Source: Mesorhizobium sp.
GTDB lineage: Bacteria > Pseudomonadota > Alphaproteobacteria > Rhizobiales > Rhizobiaceae
DNA: 64,000 bases
NCBI RefSeq assembly: GCF_024710845.1
Contig: NZ_JANJTZ010000070.1
Coordinates: forward strand, 35,100 to 99,099
Direction: 5' to 3'
The first letter of the stretch is position 1. Every line of letters starts with the position of its first letter. This document shows positions 27,911 to 38,233 of this stretch, piece by piece. The notes under the pieces are model-generated. The model was not told the origin of the DNA. It saw only the letters and a list, made by a program, of their open reading frames with translations, and made no database searches. The translations under genes were made by a program, and so were the position numbers.

Positions 27911-29590
27911 ATGAGCGAAGTCGAACGCGAGAGCATGGAATTCGATGTGGTGATCGTGGGCGCGGGTCCTGCCGGCCTTGCCGCCGCCATCCGCCTCAAG
28001 CAGGTCAATCCCGAGCTTTCGGTCGTCGTCCTTGAAAAGGGCGGCGAAGTCGGCGCCCACATCCTCTCCGGCGCCGTGGTCGATCCGATCGGCATCAACA
28101 GGCTCCTGCCGGACTGGCGCGAGGACGCAGACCACCCGTTCAAGACCGAGGTGAAGGACGATCATTTCCTCCTGCTCGGCCCCGCCGGATCGCTGCGCCT
28201 GCCCAACATCGTGATGCCGCCGCTGATGAACAATCACGGCAATTACATCGTCTCGCTCGGCAATGTCTGCCGCTGGCTCGCGACCAAGGCGGAGGCGCTG
28301 GGCGTCGAGATTTACCCGGGCTTTGCCGCCGCCGACCTGACCTATGACGAAAAGGGCGCGGTGACCGGCGTCATCACGGGCGACATGGGCCTCGAAAAGG
28401 ACGGTTCGCCGGGTCCTGGCTACGCTCCGGGAATGGCGCTCTACGGCAAGTATGTGCTGATCGGCGAGGGCGTGCGCGGCTCGCTCGCCAAGCAGCTGAT
28501 CGCCAGATACAACCTGTCCGACGGCAAGGATCCGCAGAAGTTCGGCATCGGACTGAAGGAACTCTGGCAGGTCAAGCCCGAGCACCACAAGCGCGGCCTG
28601 GTGCAGCATTCCTTCGGCTGGCCGCTCAATGGCTCCACCGGCGGCGGTTCATTCCTCTATCATTTCGACGACAATCTGGTCGCCGTCGGTTTCGTCGTCC
28701 ACCTGAACTACAAGAATCCCTACCTGTCGCCCTTCGAGGAGTTTCAGCGCTTCAAGACCCATCCGGCAATCCGCGACACGTTCGAGGGGGCAAAGCGTCT
28801 CTCCTACGGCGCGCGCGCCATCACCGAGGGCGGCTGGCAGTCTGTCCCGAAAGTGTCGTTCCCCGGCGGTTTGCTGATGGGTTGCTCCGCCGGCCTGGTC
28901 AACGTGCCGCGCATCAAGGGGTCGCACAACGCGGTACTGTCCGGCATGCTCGCGGCCGAGCACGTGGCCGAGGCTATCGCGGCCGGACGCCAGCACGACG
29001 ACCTGGTCTCCTACGAGGAGGCCTGGCGCGCCAGCGACATCGGCAAGGACCTGAAGCGCGTGCGCAACGTCAAGCCGCTCTGGTCGCGCTTCGGCACGTT
29101 CATCGGCATCGGCCTCGGCGGACTGGACATGTGGACGAACCAGCTGTTCGGCCTGTCGCTCTTCGGCACGTTGAAGCACGGCAAGACGGATGCGGCCTCG
29201 CTCGAGCCGGCGGCGAAGCACAAGAAGATCGCCTATCCCAAGCCCGACGGCGTGCTGACCTTCGACCGCCTCTCCTCCGTGTTCCTGTCGAACACCAACC
29301 ACGCCGAGGACCAGCCGGTCCACCTGCAGGTCAAGGACATGGGTCTGCAGAAGGCGTCGGAACACGACGTGTTCGCCGGCCCCTCGACCCGCTATTGTCC
29401 GGCGGGCGTCTACGAGTGGGTGGACGGCGAGGGGAACGCCGCGGCCGACAAGATGGGCGTCGACGTGAAGTTCGTGATCAACGCGCAGAACTGCGTCCAC
29501 TGCAAGACCTGCGACATCAAGGACCCGAACCAGAACATCAACTGGGTGCCGCCGCAGGGTGGCGAGGGGCCCGTTTACGTTAACATGTAA
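27911..29590 (+). CDS. Electron transfer flavoprotein-ubiquinone oxidoreductase
   Basis: A 559-residue membrane-associated flavoprotein that moves electrons from ETF, and so from acyl-CoA dehydrogenases, into the ubiquinone pool. It has an FAD-binding VVIVGAGPAGLAAAI near the N-terminus, a ubiquinone-binding middle part (SFGWPLNGSTGGGSFLYHF), and a C-terminal 4Fe-4S site with the Cys of RYCPAGVYEW and NCVHCKTCDIKDP. Length matches human and bacterial ETF-QO. GGAGG lies 5 bp before the ATG at 27911. It should serve the isovaleryl-CoA dehydrogenase encoded at 48.6-49.8 kb among other enzymes. The gene has been called etfD or etfDH. Confidence 0.95.
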   Translation: MSEVERESMEFDVVIVGAGPAGLAAAIRLKQVNPELSVVVLEKGGEVGAHILSGAVVDPIGINRLLPDWREDADHPFKTEVKDDHFLLLGPAGSLRLPNIVMPPLMNNHGNYIVSLGNVCRWLATKAEALGVEIYPGFAAADLTYDEKGAVTGVITGDMGLEKDGSPGPGYAPGMALYGKYVLIGEGVRGSLAKQLIARYNLSDGKDPQKFGIGLKELWQVKPEHHKRGLVQHSFGWPLNGSTGGGSFLYHFDDNLVAVGFVVHLNYKNPYLSPFEEFQRFKTHPAIRDTFEGAKRLSYGARAITEGGWQSVPKVSFPGGLLMGCSAGLVNVPRIKGSHNAVLSGMLAAEHVAEAIAAGRQHDDLVSYEEAWRASDIGKDLKRVRNVKPLWSRFGTFIGIGLGGLDMWTNQLFGLSLFGTLKHGKTDAASLEPAAKHKKIAYPKPDGVLTFDRLSSVFLSNTNHAEDQPVHLQVKDMGLQKASEHDVFAGPSTRYCPAGVYEWVDGEGNAAADKMGVDVKFVINAQNCVHCKTCDIKDPNQNINWVPPQGGEGPVYVNM

Positions 29591-29665
29591 GCCTCCCGCA
29601 CGCGCGGATTGCCATCGCGTTTGGTCCGTGATTTTCTGCCCGAGGTGGGTGGAGAAGACTGGGCC

Positions 29666-30265
29666 ATGGGTCTTGGTGCGAAGCTTGGGGTCGTATTCGG
29701 CGCGGTGCTGCTGGCGTCTGCGGTCGGGGCGCAGGCCGACGTCTCGGTCAGGACCAAGTATTACGACATCAAGGGCAAGACCGGCCTCGAACTGTTCTAC
29801 GACATGAACAGGAAGGGGCCGCGCCATGGCTTCCTGACCAAGGCGATTGCCCAGACGCAGTTCAAGACCGACATCAAGGGCGACCTGGTTCATTCGAACG
29901 GGGTGTGTCGCACCAAGGGCGCCGAGATGGTGATGCAGATCACCTATGTCTATCCGCGGCCGGTCGACAAACTCGATCCCGCGCTCGCGCGCCGCTGGAA
30001 GAAGTTCCAGGCGTCGAACATCGTGCACGAGGAGATGCACGGCAGGCTGGCGAAGAAGATGGTGGCAGACGTCAACCGCACCATGCGCGGCTTCAAGCTG
30101 GCGGACGGCCAGTCCTGCCGCAAGGCCAATGCAAAGCTGATGAAGGATCTCAGCCGCATCATCGTCGCCTACAACAAGTCGCAGGTCGACTTCGACAAGC
30201 GCGAGCATCGCGATGGCGGCCCCGTCGAGAAGAGTGTCCTGGCGCTCGTCGGCAAGAAGAAGTAG
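29666..30265 (+). CDS. DUF922 putative secreted zinc protease, copy 1
   Basis: A 199-residue exported protein. The signal peptide is LGVVFGAVLLASAVGAQA. The mature part shows a beta domain (VRTKYYDIKGKTGLELF), then the zinc motif HEEMH inside VHEEMHGRLAKKM, and two Cys (GVCRTKG; QSCRKAN) that may form a disulfide. DUF922 proteins are predicted metalloproteases on the basis of HExxH; activity is not shown. A close relative follows 180 bp downstream. The start at 29666 places the signal peptide at the N-terminus. Confidence 0.75.
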   Translation: MGLGAKLGVVFGAVLLASAVGAQADVSVRTKYYDIKGKTGLELFYDMNRKGPRHGFLTKAIAQTQFKTDIKGDLVHSNGVCRTKGAEMVMQITYVYPRPVDKLDPALARRWKKFQASNIVHEEMHGRLAKKMVADVNRTMRGFKLADGQSCRKANAKLMKDLSRIIVAYNKSQVDFDKREHRDGGPVEKSVLALVGKKK

Positions 30266-30444
30266 CCAGCCCGGTCCTGGCCCGCATCGCGGCCTGTCCG
30301 CTGGAAGCACCCCGGATCCGCCTTTCCGCGCCTATGTTTCCGTCGCGTCACCACCTTGCGGTAGCGAATTGGTGAACGAACCGTCAACACCGTCTTGAAA
30401 CGGTGCAATTCCTGTGCTGCACTTATCTTCGGACGGAGGTGCTG

Positions 30445-31038
30445 ATGCGTCTGTTTGCGTGCTCGTGCTGTTTCCTTGCTCTTCTGGGCTTCGTCGCGCC
30501 TTCGAAGGCTGCCCCCAAGGTGACTTCGCGGACAACGACGTTTCCGGTTTCGGGAGCGACCGGCGACGCGTTGCTCAAGGAGCTCGAAAGGAAAGGGCCG
30601 AAGCACGGCTTCACCTCGCGCGCCATCGCGCAGACCCGGTATACGATGAACTCGGAGGCGGAGTGGAACCACGCCCGCGGCGTCTGCGCCGTGACGCGGC
30701 CGATGGTCCGGCTCGATATCACCTACATCTATCCCGAGGTGAAGGGCGAAACGTCGGGTCCCCTGCGCAGCCGCTGGCAGCGCTTCATGGCCGGCATCCG
30801 CAAGCACGAGGAACAGCACGGCCGCCTCGCGCGCGAAATGGCGGCGGAGGCCGACAAGGCAATCGCCGGCCTGAAGGTCCAGGACGGCAAGGCCTGCGGC
30901 AAGCTGCGCGCTGAAATGAAGCGCGTCGTCGCCGCGATCGTGGAGCGCTACGAAGCACGGCAGCGCCAGTTCGACGTGGTCGAGCATAAAAGCGGCGGCA
31001 ATGTCGAAGGCCTGGTCAAGCGCCTGGTGACGAAATAG
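30445..31038 (+). CDS. DUF922 putative secreted zinc protease, copy 2
   Basis: A 197-residue paralogue of the upstream gene. Shared landmarks are the N-terminal fold (KGPKHGFTSRAIAQTRY versus RGPRHGFLTKAIAQTQF-like in copy 1), ITYIYP/ITYVYP, and the zinc motif HEEQH in KHEEQHGRLAREM. The signal peptide (LFACSCCFLALLGFVAPSKA) contains an unusual run of Cys but no clear lipobox. GGAGG lies 5 bp before the ATG at 30445. Its last 23 bp overlap the 3' end of the convergent phosphodiesterase-like gene. Confidence 0.74.
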   Translation: MRLFACSCCFLALLGFVAPSKAAPKVTSRTTTFPVSGATGDALLKELERKGPKHGFTSRAIAQTRYTMNSEAEWNHARGVCAVTRPMVRLDITYIYPEVKGETSGPLRSRWQRFMAGIRKHEEQHGRLAREMAAEADKAIAGLKVQDGKACGKLRAEMKRVVAAIVERYEARQRQFDVVEHKSGGNVEGLVKRLVTK

Positions 31039-32059
31039 CGGCCCCTTCGCCCGGCTCCAGCACCACGGTTGTGTCAGAGGCTTCGGGCCTTGGCTCCATG
31101 GGCGCCCAGAATTCAGTCAGGACCGGCAGATGATCCGACCCGACATCGTCGAGGCGCTCGACCTTGGTGACGACGAGGCCGGTTCCGGCGAGCACGTGAT
31201 CGATCCCCAATCCGACTGACCTTCGGAATATGTCGGGCAGGGTGCGCGGCAGCCATGAGGGGCCTACCGGTCCCGCATCCTCCATCCGCGCCGCCGCCGC
31301 GATCTCCCGGACGGTTTCGCTCCAGCGGGCCGCGTTGAAATCCCCGGTGAGGATCGCCGCGTCGGGCAGGTCCGACAGGCGCGGCGCGATACGGTCGATC
31401 TGCGCCGGCTGCTCGAACGGCCACGGCCAGTAGAGATGAAGCGCCGCGACGCTCACCGGCTGGCCGGCGAAATCCACCGAAACCACTGCGAGTGTTCCAT
31501 CGTCCACGCATTCGGGCGAGGTTCCCTTGGCGAAAGGGCGGCGCGACAGGATCGCGACACCGCCGACCAGGCCTCGCGCATCACAGATAATCGTATGCGG
31601 ATAGGCGGCCGCGAGCGTCTCGAGCCGCTGCCGCCACATCGCCGACACTTCGTTGACGGTCACGACGTCGGGACGGATACGCGCGATCAGCGACAGGAAG
31701 CGCTCCGGATCGGGATTGTCGAACCGAGCGTTGAGGTGGAGCAGCCGGTAGGTCGCGCTTTCGTCCGGCGTGGCCGACGCCTTCGCCTGGTTGCCTGCGA
31801 CCGAGTCGAGCCAGGTGCCCGGGGTCACGAAGAAGGCGGCTGTCGCCAGCGCGAGGCCGGCGAACGCCTCCCGCCTGAACCCGGTTGAAATCAGGAGGGC
31901 GGCGCCGACGGCCAGCAGGGCTGCAAGGTGCAACCGGAAATGCGCGAGCGAATCGAAAGCCGGGTGGAAGCGGCCGAGGAACCCCAGCCCGATCGCCGCG
32001 GCCGCCACGCCGCAGGCAACGAGCAGGAGGACGGATAGGATGTAGAGCGTGCGCTTCAT
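31016..32059 (-). CDS. Membrane-anchored endonuclease/exonuclease/phosphatase-family protein
   Basis: A 347-residue protein. Three hydrophobic helices in the first 105 residues (LYILSVLLLVACGVAAAAIGL and two more) anchor an EEP domain outside the cytoplasm. Core motifs are present: LNARFDNPD, the catalytic Glu in TVNEVSAMW, GDFNAARW, and SDHLPVLTEFW. These enzymes cleave phosphodiesters in nucleic acids, phospholipids or sugar phosphates, and the substrate cannot be decided here. The layout resembles rhizobial YafD-like proteins. The 3' end overlaps the DUF922 gene by 23 bp. Confidence 0.8.
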   Translation of the reverse strand: MKRTLYILSVLLLVACGVAAAAIGLGFLGRFHPAFDSLAHFRLHLAALLAVGAALLISTGFRREAFAGLALATAAFFVTPGTWLDSVAGNQAKASATPDESATYRLLHLNARFDNPDPERFLSLIARIRPDVVTVNEVSAMWRQRLETLAAAYPHTIICDARGLVGGVAILSRRPFAKGTSPECVDDGTLAVVSVDFAGQPVSVAALHLYWPWPFEQPAQIDRIAPRLSDLPDAAILTGDFNAARWSETVREIAAAARMEDAGPVGPSWLPRTLPDIFRRSVGLGIDHVLAGTGLVVTKVERLDDVGSDHLPVLTEFWAPMEPRPEASDTTVVLEPGEGAAISSPGA

Positions 32060-32103
32060 GCCTGCTTCTTTGCGGGCGATTGCGGCGTAGGTAGGGACAC
32101 GTT

Positions 32104-33603
32104 CTATTGGAAGGCGGTTTCGGAGAAGCTCCTGAGCTTGCGCGAATGCAGCCGCTCCGGTGGCATCGAGGCGAGCTTCTCGACCGCCCTTATGCCGATG
32201 GTCAGGTGCTGGGCAACCTGGCGCTTGTAGAACTCCGTCGCCATGCCCGGCAGCTTGAGTTCGCCGTGCAGCGGCTTGTCGGAAACGCAGAGCAGTGTTC
32301 CGTAGGGCACGCGGAAGCGGAAGCCGTTGGCGGCGATGGTCGCCGATTCCATGTCCAGCCCGATCGCGCGCGACTGCGACAGCCGCTGCACCGGGCCGCG
32401 CTGGTCGCGCAGTTCCCAGTTGCGGTTGTCGATCGTCGCGACCGTGCCGGTACGCATGATCCGCTTCAGGTCGAACCCGGTGAGGCCGGTGACCTCGGCG
32501 ACGGCCTCCTGGATCGCGACCTGCACCTCGGCCAGCGCCGGGATTGGCACCCAGACCGGCAGGTCGTCGTCGAGCACGTGGTCCTCGCGCACGTAGGCAT
32601 GCGCCAGCACGTAGTCGCCGAGCGCCTGCGTGTTCCTGAGCCCGGCGCAGTGGCCGAGCATCAGCCAGGCGTGCGGCCTGAGCACCGCGATGTGATCGGT
32701 GATCGTCTTTGCGTTGGACGGGCCGACGCCGATGTTGACCATCGTGATGCCGGAATGCCCGGGCTTGACGAGATGATAGGCCGGCATCTGCGGCAGGCGA
32801 GGCGGATGCGAGCCGTCGGTCGGTCCGGATTCGCCCGCCTGGGTGATCAGGTTGCCGGGTTCCACGAAGGATTCGTAGCCGCCACCGCCGTTCACCATCA
32901 GGTCGCGGGCATGGTTGCAGAACTCGTCGATGTAGAACTGGTAGTTTGTGAACAGGACGAAGTTCTGGAAATGCTGGGGGCTTGTCGCGGTATAATGCGA
33001 CAGGCGGTGCAGCGAATAGTCGATGCGCTGTGCCGTGAACGGCGCCAGCGGCATCGGTTCGCCCGGCGCCGGCTCGTAGGTGCCGTTGGCGATGAGGTCG
33101 TCGGTCGCGTTGAGGTCTGGCACGTCGAAGATGTCGCGCAGAGGCCGCTTCAGCCTGTCGGCGATCGAGCCCTCCACATGCGTGCCTTCGAGGAAGGCGA
33201 AGTGGACCGGTATCGGCGTCTCGGATTCGGCGATCGTCACCGGCACGCCGTGATTGCGCATGATCAGCCCGAGCTGGTCGACGAGATAGGTCTCGAACAG
33301 GTCCGGCCGGGTGATCGTGGTCGAGTAGTGCCCCGGCTCGTACATATGGCCGTAGGCGTAGCGCGAATCGATCTGCGCGTAGGAGGAGGTCGAGATCCGC
33401 ACCTCGGGATAGAAGGCGCGGAAGCGCTGCAGCGGCTGGTCCTTGGCGAGGCTCGCGAACGAATCTCGCAGGAACGCGGTGTTGCGATCATAGAGGTGGC
33501 GCAACAGCTTCACCGCTTGGCGGGCGTCGGTGAAACTCTGCCGGGCATACGGCTCCGGCGTGACGACTGTTTCGATCGGCTTGGGGTAGATTCTCTTTTC
33601 CAT
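32104..33603 (-). CDS. amn: AMP nucleosidase
   Basis: A 499-residue enzyme that hydrolyses AMP to adenine and ribose-5-phosphate and so adjusts the adenylate pool. The N-terminal AMN-specific domain (YARQSFTDARQAVKLLRHLYD; STSSYAQIDSRYAYGHMYEP) is followed by the nucleoside phosphorylase-type domain (GHSGITMVNIGVGPSNAKTI; DMESATIAANGFRFRVPYGT). Length and order fit the family. It stands alone, with the exported phosphodiesterase-like gene downstream. Confidence 0.92.
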   Translation of the reverse strand: MEKRIYPKPIETVVTPEPYARQSFTDARQAVKLLRHLYDRNTAFLRDSFASLAKDQPLQRFRAFYPEVRISTSSYAQIDSRYAYGHMYEPGHYSTTITRPDLFETYLVDQLGLIMRNHGVPVTIAESETPIPVHFAFLEGTHVEGSIADRLKRPLRDIFDVPDLNATDDLIANGTYEPAPGEPMPLAPFTAQRIDYSLHRLSHYTATSPQHFQNFVLFTNYQFYIDEFCNHARDLMVNGGGGYESFVEPGNLITQAGESGPTDGSHPPRLPQMPAYHLVKPGHSGITMVNIGVGPSNAKTITDHIAVLRPHAWLMLGHCAGLRNTQALGDYVLAHAYVREDHVLDDDLPVWVPIPALAEVQVAIQEAVAEVTGLTGFDLKRIMRTGTVATIDNRNWELRDQRGPVQRLSQSRAIGLDMESATIAANGFRFRVPYGTLLCVSDKPLHGELKLPGMATEFYKRQVAQHLTIGIRAVEKLASMPPERLHSRKLRSFSETAFQ

Positions 33604-33659
33604 GCTCCACTATAGTCGAGCAAGATGACGCTTGGGAGTGTCCTTAGCGAGAATCAGTT

Positions 33660-33875
33660 TCAACGCATCCGCTGCAATCCGACCGCCAGCACGAAGCCCA
33701 CGCCGCTCGGCTTGGTCATCTGCCCGCCGACCAGCACCGCATCGGCCACTACGGATCCGGTCGCGGCATTGACCTTGCTGACGGCAAAGGCCGTCGTGCC
33801 GAACAGCGCGGCGATCAGGGCGAGCCGCGGCAGCGTCCGCAGTATGTCGGTGATCGGGTTGGTGTTGATGGTCAT
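33660..33875 (-). CDS. Small exported or membrane protein, 71 residues
   Basis: The ORF encodes a short N-terminus (MTINTNPITDILRTLPR) and one hydrophobic segment (LALIAALFGTTAFAVSKVNAA) that could be a helix or a signal peptide ending near VNA. A Gly/Val-rich tail follows. GGAAAGAG lies about 10 bp before the ATG at 33875; the longer frame to 33965 runs over the neighbouring small gene. It starts 23 bp after the 53-residue gene at 33899-34060, so the two look like a two-gene unit. No function is recognised. Confidence 0.5.
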   Translation of the reverse strand: MTINTNPITDILRTLPRLALIAALFGTTAFAVSKVNAATGSVVADAVLVGGQMTKPSGVGFVLAVGLQRMR

Positions 33876-33898
33876 CGTCTTATCTCTTTCCGGGCCGC

Positions 33899-34060
33899 TC
33901 AGAATTCGCCGCCGCATTTCATGCCGCCGTCGAAGACGCAGGGGATGACCCGATCCGTCTTCCACCGGCGGTCGCGTCCGGCCTCGGCCACGATCATCGC
34001 GAAGACCATCCCGAACAGGATGGTGACCAGGCTGACGATGGTGAGGCGGCGGGCGAGCAT
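33899..34060 (-). CDS. Small membrane peptide, 53 residues
   Basis: A short ORF on the minus strand starts at 34060 with GAGGAA 8 bp upstream, an excellent ribosome site. It reads MLARRLTIVSLVTILFG..., a single helix (TIVSLVTILFGMVFAMIVA), then a basic stretch (GRDRRWK) and a tail with two Cys (VIPCVF; MKCGGEF). The charge pattern suggests a single-pass protein with a short soluble tail. It precedes the 71-residue gene on the same strand. Function unknown. Confidence 0.5.
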   Translation of the reverse strand: MLARRLTIVSLVTILFGMVFAMIVAEAGRDRRWKTDRVIPCVFDGGMKCGGEF

Positions 34061-34253
34061 CGGTTGGTTCCTCAAGTGTTGAGGTGAAGATGCCAGACCG
34101 GGACTGAACTCATCCTGAGACGGCCGTTCATCCGGGGTTCAGGGAGGTAAACGCGTCGGCTGCCATGCGTGGGCCGTGGACCGGCTGGCGACAACGAGCC
34201 ACCTCGATCGGGCGAGGCGCGACGAAAGGCTTTCGCGCTCGTCGGCGAAAATG

Positions 34254-34281
34254 AAAAGGGCCGCAACGGGGCGGCCCTTTT
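34254..34281 (-). terminator. Terminator of the DUF2147 gene
   Basis: Perfect 11-bp stem AAAAGGGCCGC / GCGGCCCTTTT with loop AACGGG. Read on the minus strand it ends in TTTT, 25 bp after the DUF2147 stop. Confidence 0.75.
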
Positions 34282-34305
34282 CGATGACGAGGATTGGGAG
34301 GTTGG

Positions 34306-34647
34306 CTACTGCCGCGTCAGGCTTTCCGACTTGCAGATAACGCCGCCCATGACGCAGCCCGCGAGCGCCATCGTGTTGCCCTTGACGGTGGCCTTGCCGT
34401 TGTAGGTCTTCTTCTCGTCGAGCTTGTTGACCTTGCCCTTGTAGGAGCCGTCGGATCCCTTCATGCAGCCGATCGACTGGCCCTTGTATTCGCCGGTCAT
34501 TACCGTGCCGCAATAATTGCCGCCGGAGCCGGCATATTTGATCAGCGTTCCGTTGCTGCGCTTCCAGGTTCCTTCGATCGGGTCGGCGAGCGCCGCGCCG
34601 GCCATCATCAGGGTTGCCGCCGCCGCCGCAATTGCAATTCGATACAT
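34306..34647 (-). CDS. DUF2147-family secreted protein
   Basis: A 113-residue exported protein. The signal peptide MYRIAIAAAAATLMMAGAALA ends before DPIEGTWKRSNGTLIKY, the typical DUF2147 opening (a small lipocalin-like barrel). Cys occurs at NYCGTV, IGCMKG, AGCVMG and VICKSES, which may form two disulfides. GGAGGAA lies 4-5 bp before the ATG at 34647, ruling out the longer frame. A strong terminator follows. The biochemical role of this family is not known to me. Confidence 0.75.
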   Translation of the reverse strand: MYRIAIAAAAATLMMAGAALADPIEGTWKRSNGTLIKYAGSGGNYCGTVMTGEYKGQSIGCMKGSDGSYKGKVNKLDEKKTYNGKATVKGNTMALAGCVMGGVICKSESLTRQ

Positions 34648-35092
34648 AGTTTCCTCCTGCGTTTGATCGGCGGCAGACGGGACTTTCCCTCCGCGCTCGC
34701 CTTCCGCAAACGTCAAAGTAACTCAGCGGTCCGCGAAACGGAAGGGTCCCGCGGCGGGGAATGGGAATTTCGCTGTTTCGCGATTGCGCTTTCGGATCGC
34801 GCAACGCCCGCCCTCTTTCGATGCGCGGTGACCCTAACATGAGCCGTGGTTAGCGGAGTCTTTCGGTCGGGCGGCGCGATTTTATACGCATTCGAGCGGA
34901 AACGCCGGAAGTCCAGCGCCTTCGATGCTTAACGGAATCTGCCGTTTACTTCTTGTTTTAGCTTTGTTTTCCGCAAATTAAGCACGCCCGTTCACGCGCA
35001 ATTCAAGCCTCACAGCCATTCTCGACCCATCGGACAACGCCTTCGGACGGGCAAGACACCGCCAGGCAAAAGGGACAGGCAGGGGACAAAAA
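34648..35092. other. 445-bp intergenic region, divergent
   Basis: No credible gene is seen; the plus-strand frame across 34294-34842 is antisense to the DUF2147 gene. It should hold the promoters of the DUF2147 gene (minus) and the Sel1-like gene (plus). A patch of lower GC at about 34940-34985 is the likeliest promoter for the latter, but no clean -35/-10 pair could be assigned. Confidence 0.5.
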
Positions 35093-35359
35093 ATGGCACG
35101 TTTCGAGATGTTTGAAGCCGGGTTTGGATCGATGGGCGCGAACGCCCAGGCCGACATCCTGTTCGAGCTGGGCATGATGTATGCGACCGGCCGGGACTGC
35201 GAGACCGATCCGGTGGCGGCTCACAAATGGTTCAACATCGCGGCGATCAAGGGCTCAACCCGCGCCGCCGAGCTGCGCGCCGAACTCGCGGCCATCATGA
35301 CCAAGCCGGAACTGGCGCGTGCACTGCGCGAGGCGCGCGAATGGATGACTATGCACTGA
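35093..35359 (+). CDS. Small Sel1-like repeat protein
   Basis: An 88-residue protein with one clear Sel1-type helical repeat (FELGMMYATGRDCETDPVAAHKWFNIAAIKG), followed by an amphipathic C-terminal helix (LAREAREWM-type). Such short Sel1 proteins act as protein-protein adaptors; the partner is unknown. AGGGGAC lies before the ATG at 35093. Very similar short proteins are, from memory, widespread in Mesorhizobium. A terminator follows. Confidence 0.72.
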   Translation: MARFEMFEAGFGSMGANAQADILFELGMMYATGRDCETDPVAAHKWFNIAAIKGSTRAAELRAELAAIMTKPELARALREAREWMTMH

Positions 35360-35423
35360 CCAGAAGAGTTTCACAGGGCGGTTCGCGTCGTCTGGGCGGG
35401 GGACGCTGTGACGACGTGGAGAG

Positions 35424-35465
35424 GCCGCGACCGGCAGGGGACAATGCCGGCGCGGCTTTTCTCTT
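35424..35465 (+). terminator. Terminator of the Sel1-like gene
   Basis: GCCGCGACCGGCA pairs with TGCCGGCGCGGC (one bulged base) and is followed by TTTTCTCTT. Confidence 0.65.
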
Positions 35466-35473
35466 GGCGCCGG

Positions 35474-36115
35474 TCAGCTCATGCCGAGATAGCGGCCCGG
35501 CCGGTGGTTGATCGCCAGGATCATGTTGAGCACCACGGCCCCGGCGAGAGAATAGAGCACGTTCTGCCACGGCAGCACGAAGAACGACGCCACCAGGATG
35601 AGGATATCCACGCCGAGCTGGAAGTAGCCCGCGCGGATGCCGTGATTGTCCTGCAAATATACGGCGAGAATGTTGACGCCGCCGAGCCCGGCCCTATGCC
35701 GGAACAGGATCAATAGGCCGACACCGATCAGTGCGCCGCCGATGATGGCCGCGTAGACCGGATTGAGCCCCCCGATCTCGATCCACCGCGGTGTCAGCAT
35801 TGCCAAGACCGAGACGAGTGCGACCGCCGCGAAGGTGCGCAGGGTATATGGCCAGCCCATCCGCCGCACGGCGAGTATGTAGAACGGCAGGTTGATGGCG
35901 AAGAAGATCGTTCCGAAGCCGATCCCTGTCGCATACTGGCCGAGAAGCGCGACACCGGCGATGCCGCCGGTGCCGAGCGAGCACTTCGCATAGAAGGTCA
36001 GTCCCAGCGCCACCAGCGCCGTTCCCATGACCAGCGCCAGAACGTCTTCGTAGAAGGCATGCTGGCGGACCGATTCTGTCGGATCGAGGCTTTCGGGCTG
36101 TGCGGATGTGCTCAT
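35474..36115 (-). CDS. YitT-family (DUF161) membrane protein
   Basis: A 213-residue inner-membrane protein with five to six helices and the family stretches KCSLGTGGIAGVALL, GFGTIFFAINLPFYILA and GLGGVNILAVYLQ. YitT proteins lack a firm function; some have been linked to export of small molecules. The ATG at 36115 opens the protein just ahead of a short polar N-terminus. It follows mccA by 36 bp on the same strand and may share its transcript. Confidence 0.78.
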   Translation of the reverse strand: MSTSAQPESLDPTESVRQHAFYEDVLALVMGTALVALGLTFYAKCSLGTGGIAGVALLGQYATGIGFGTIFFAINLPFYILAVRRMGWPYTLRTFAAVALVSVLAMLTPRWIEIGGLNPVYAAIIGGALIGVGLLILFRHRAGLGGVNILAVYLQDNHGIRAGYFQLGVDILILVASFFVLPWQNVLYSLAGAVVLNMILAINHRPGRYLGMS

Positions 36116-36151
36116 GCTGCGACTGCTAACAGCGGCGCCAGCGTCGCGCAA

Positions 36152-38089
<1,938 letters not shown>

Positions 38090-38233
38090 GACCGATCCTT
38101 ATCCGCGTTGCGCGCGGATATGAAGGGCCTTCGAACATCGGAATGCGCCCGGAGATGGAGCGCGGCCCCTCCCGTCCAGCGTCCGCTTCGGCTAGGTAAG
38201 GTTCAGCTTCCGACCACCCGAGGATTTCGACCT

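Noticed and set aside
34294..34842. Possible 182-codon plus-strand gene in the gap near 34.7 kb
   Set aside because: Its first half is antisense to the DUF2147 gene and it has no ribosome site or recognisable feature.
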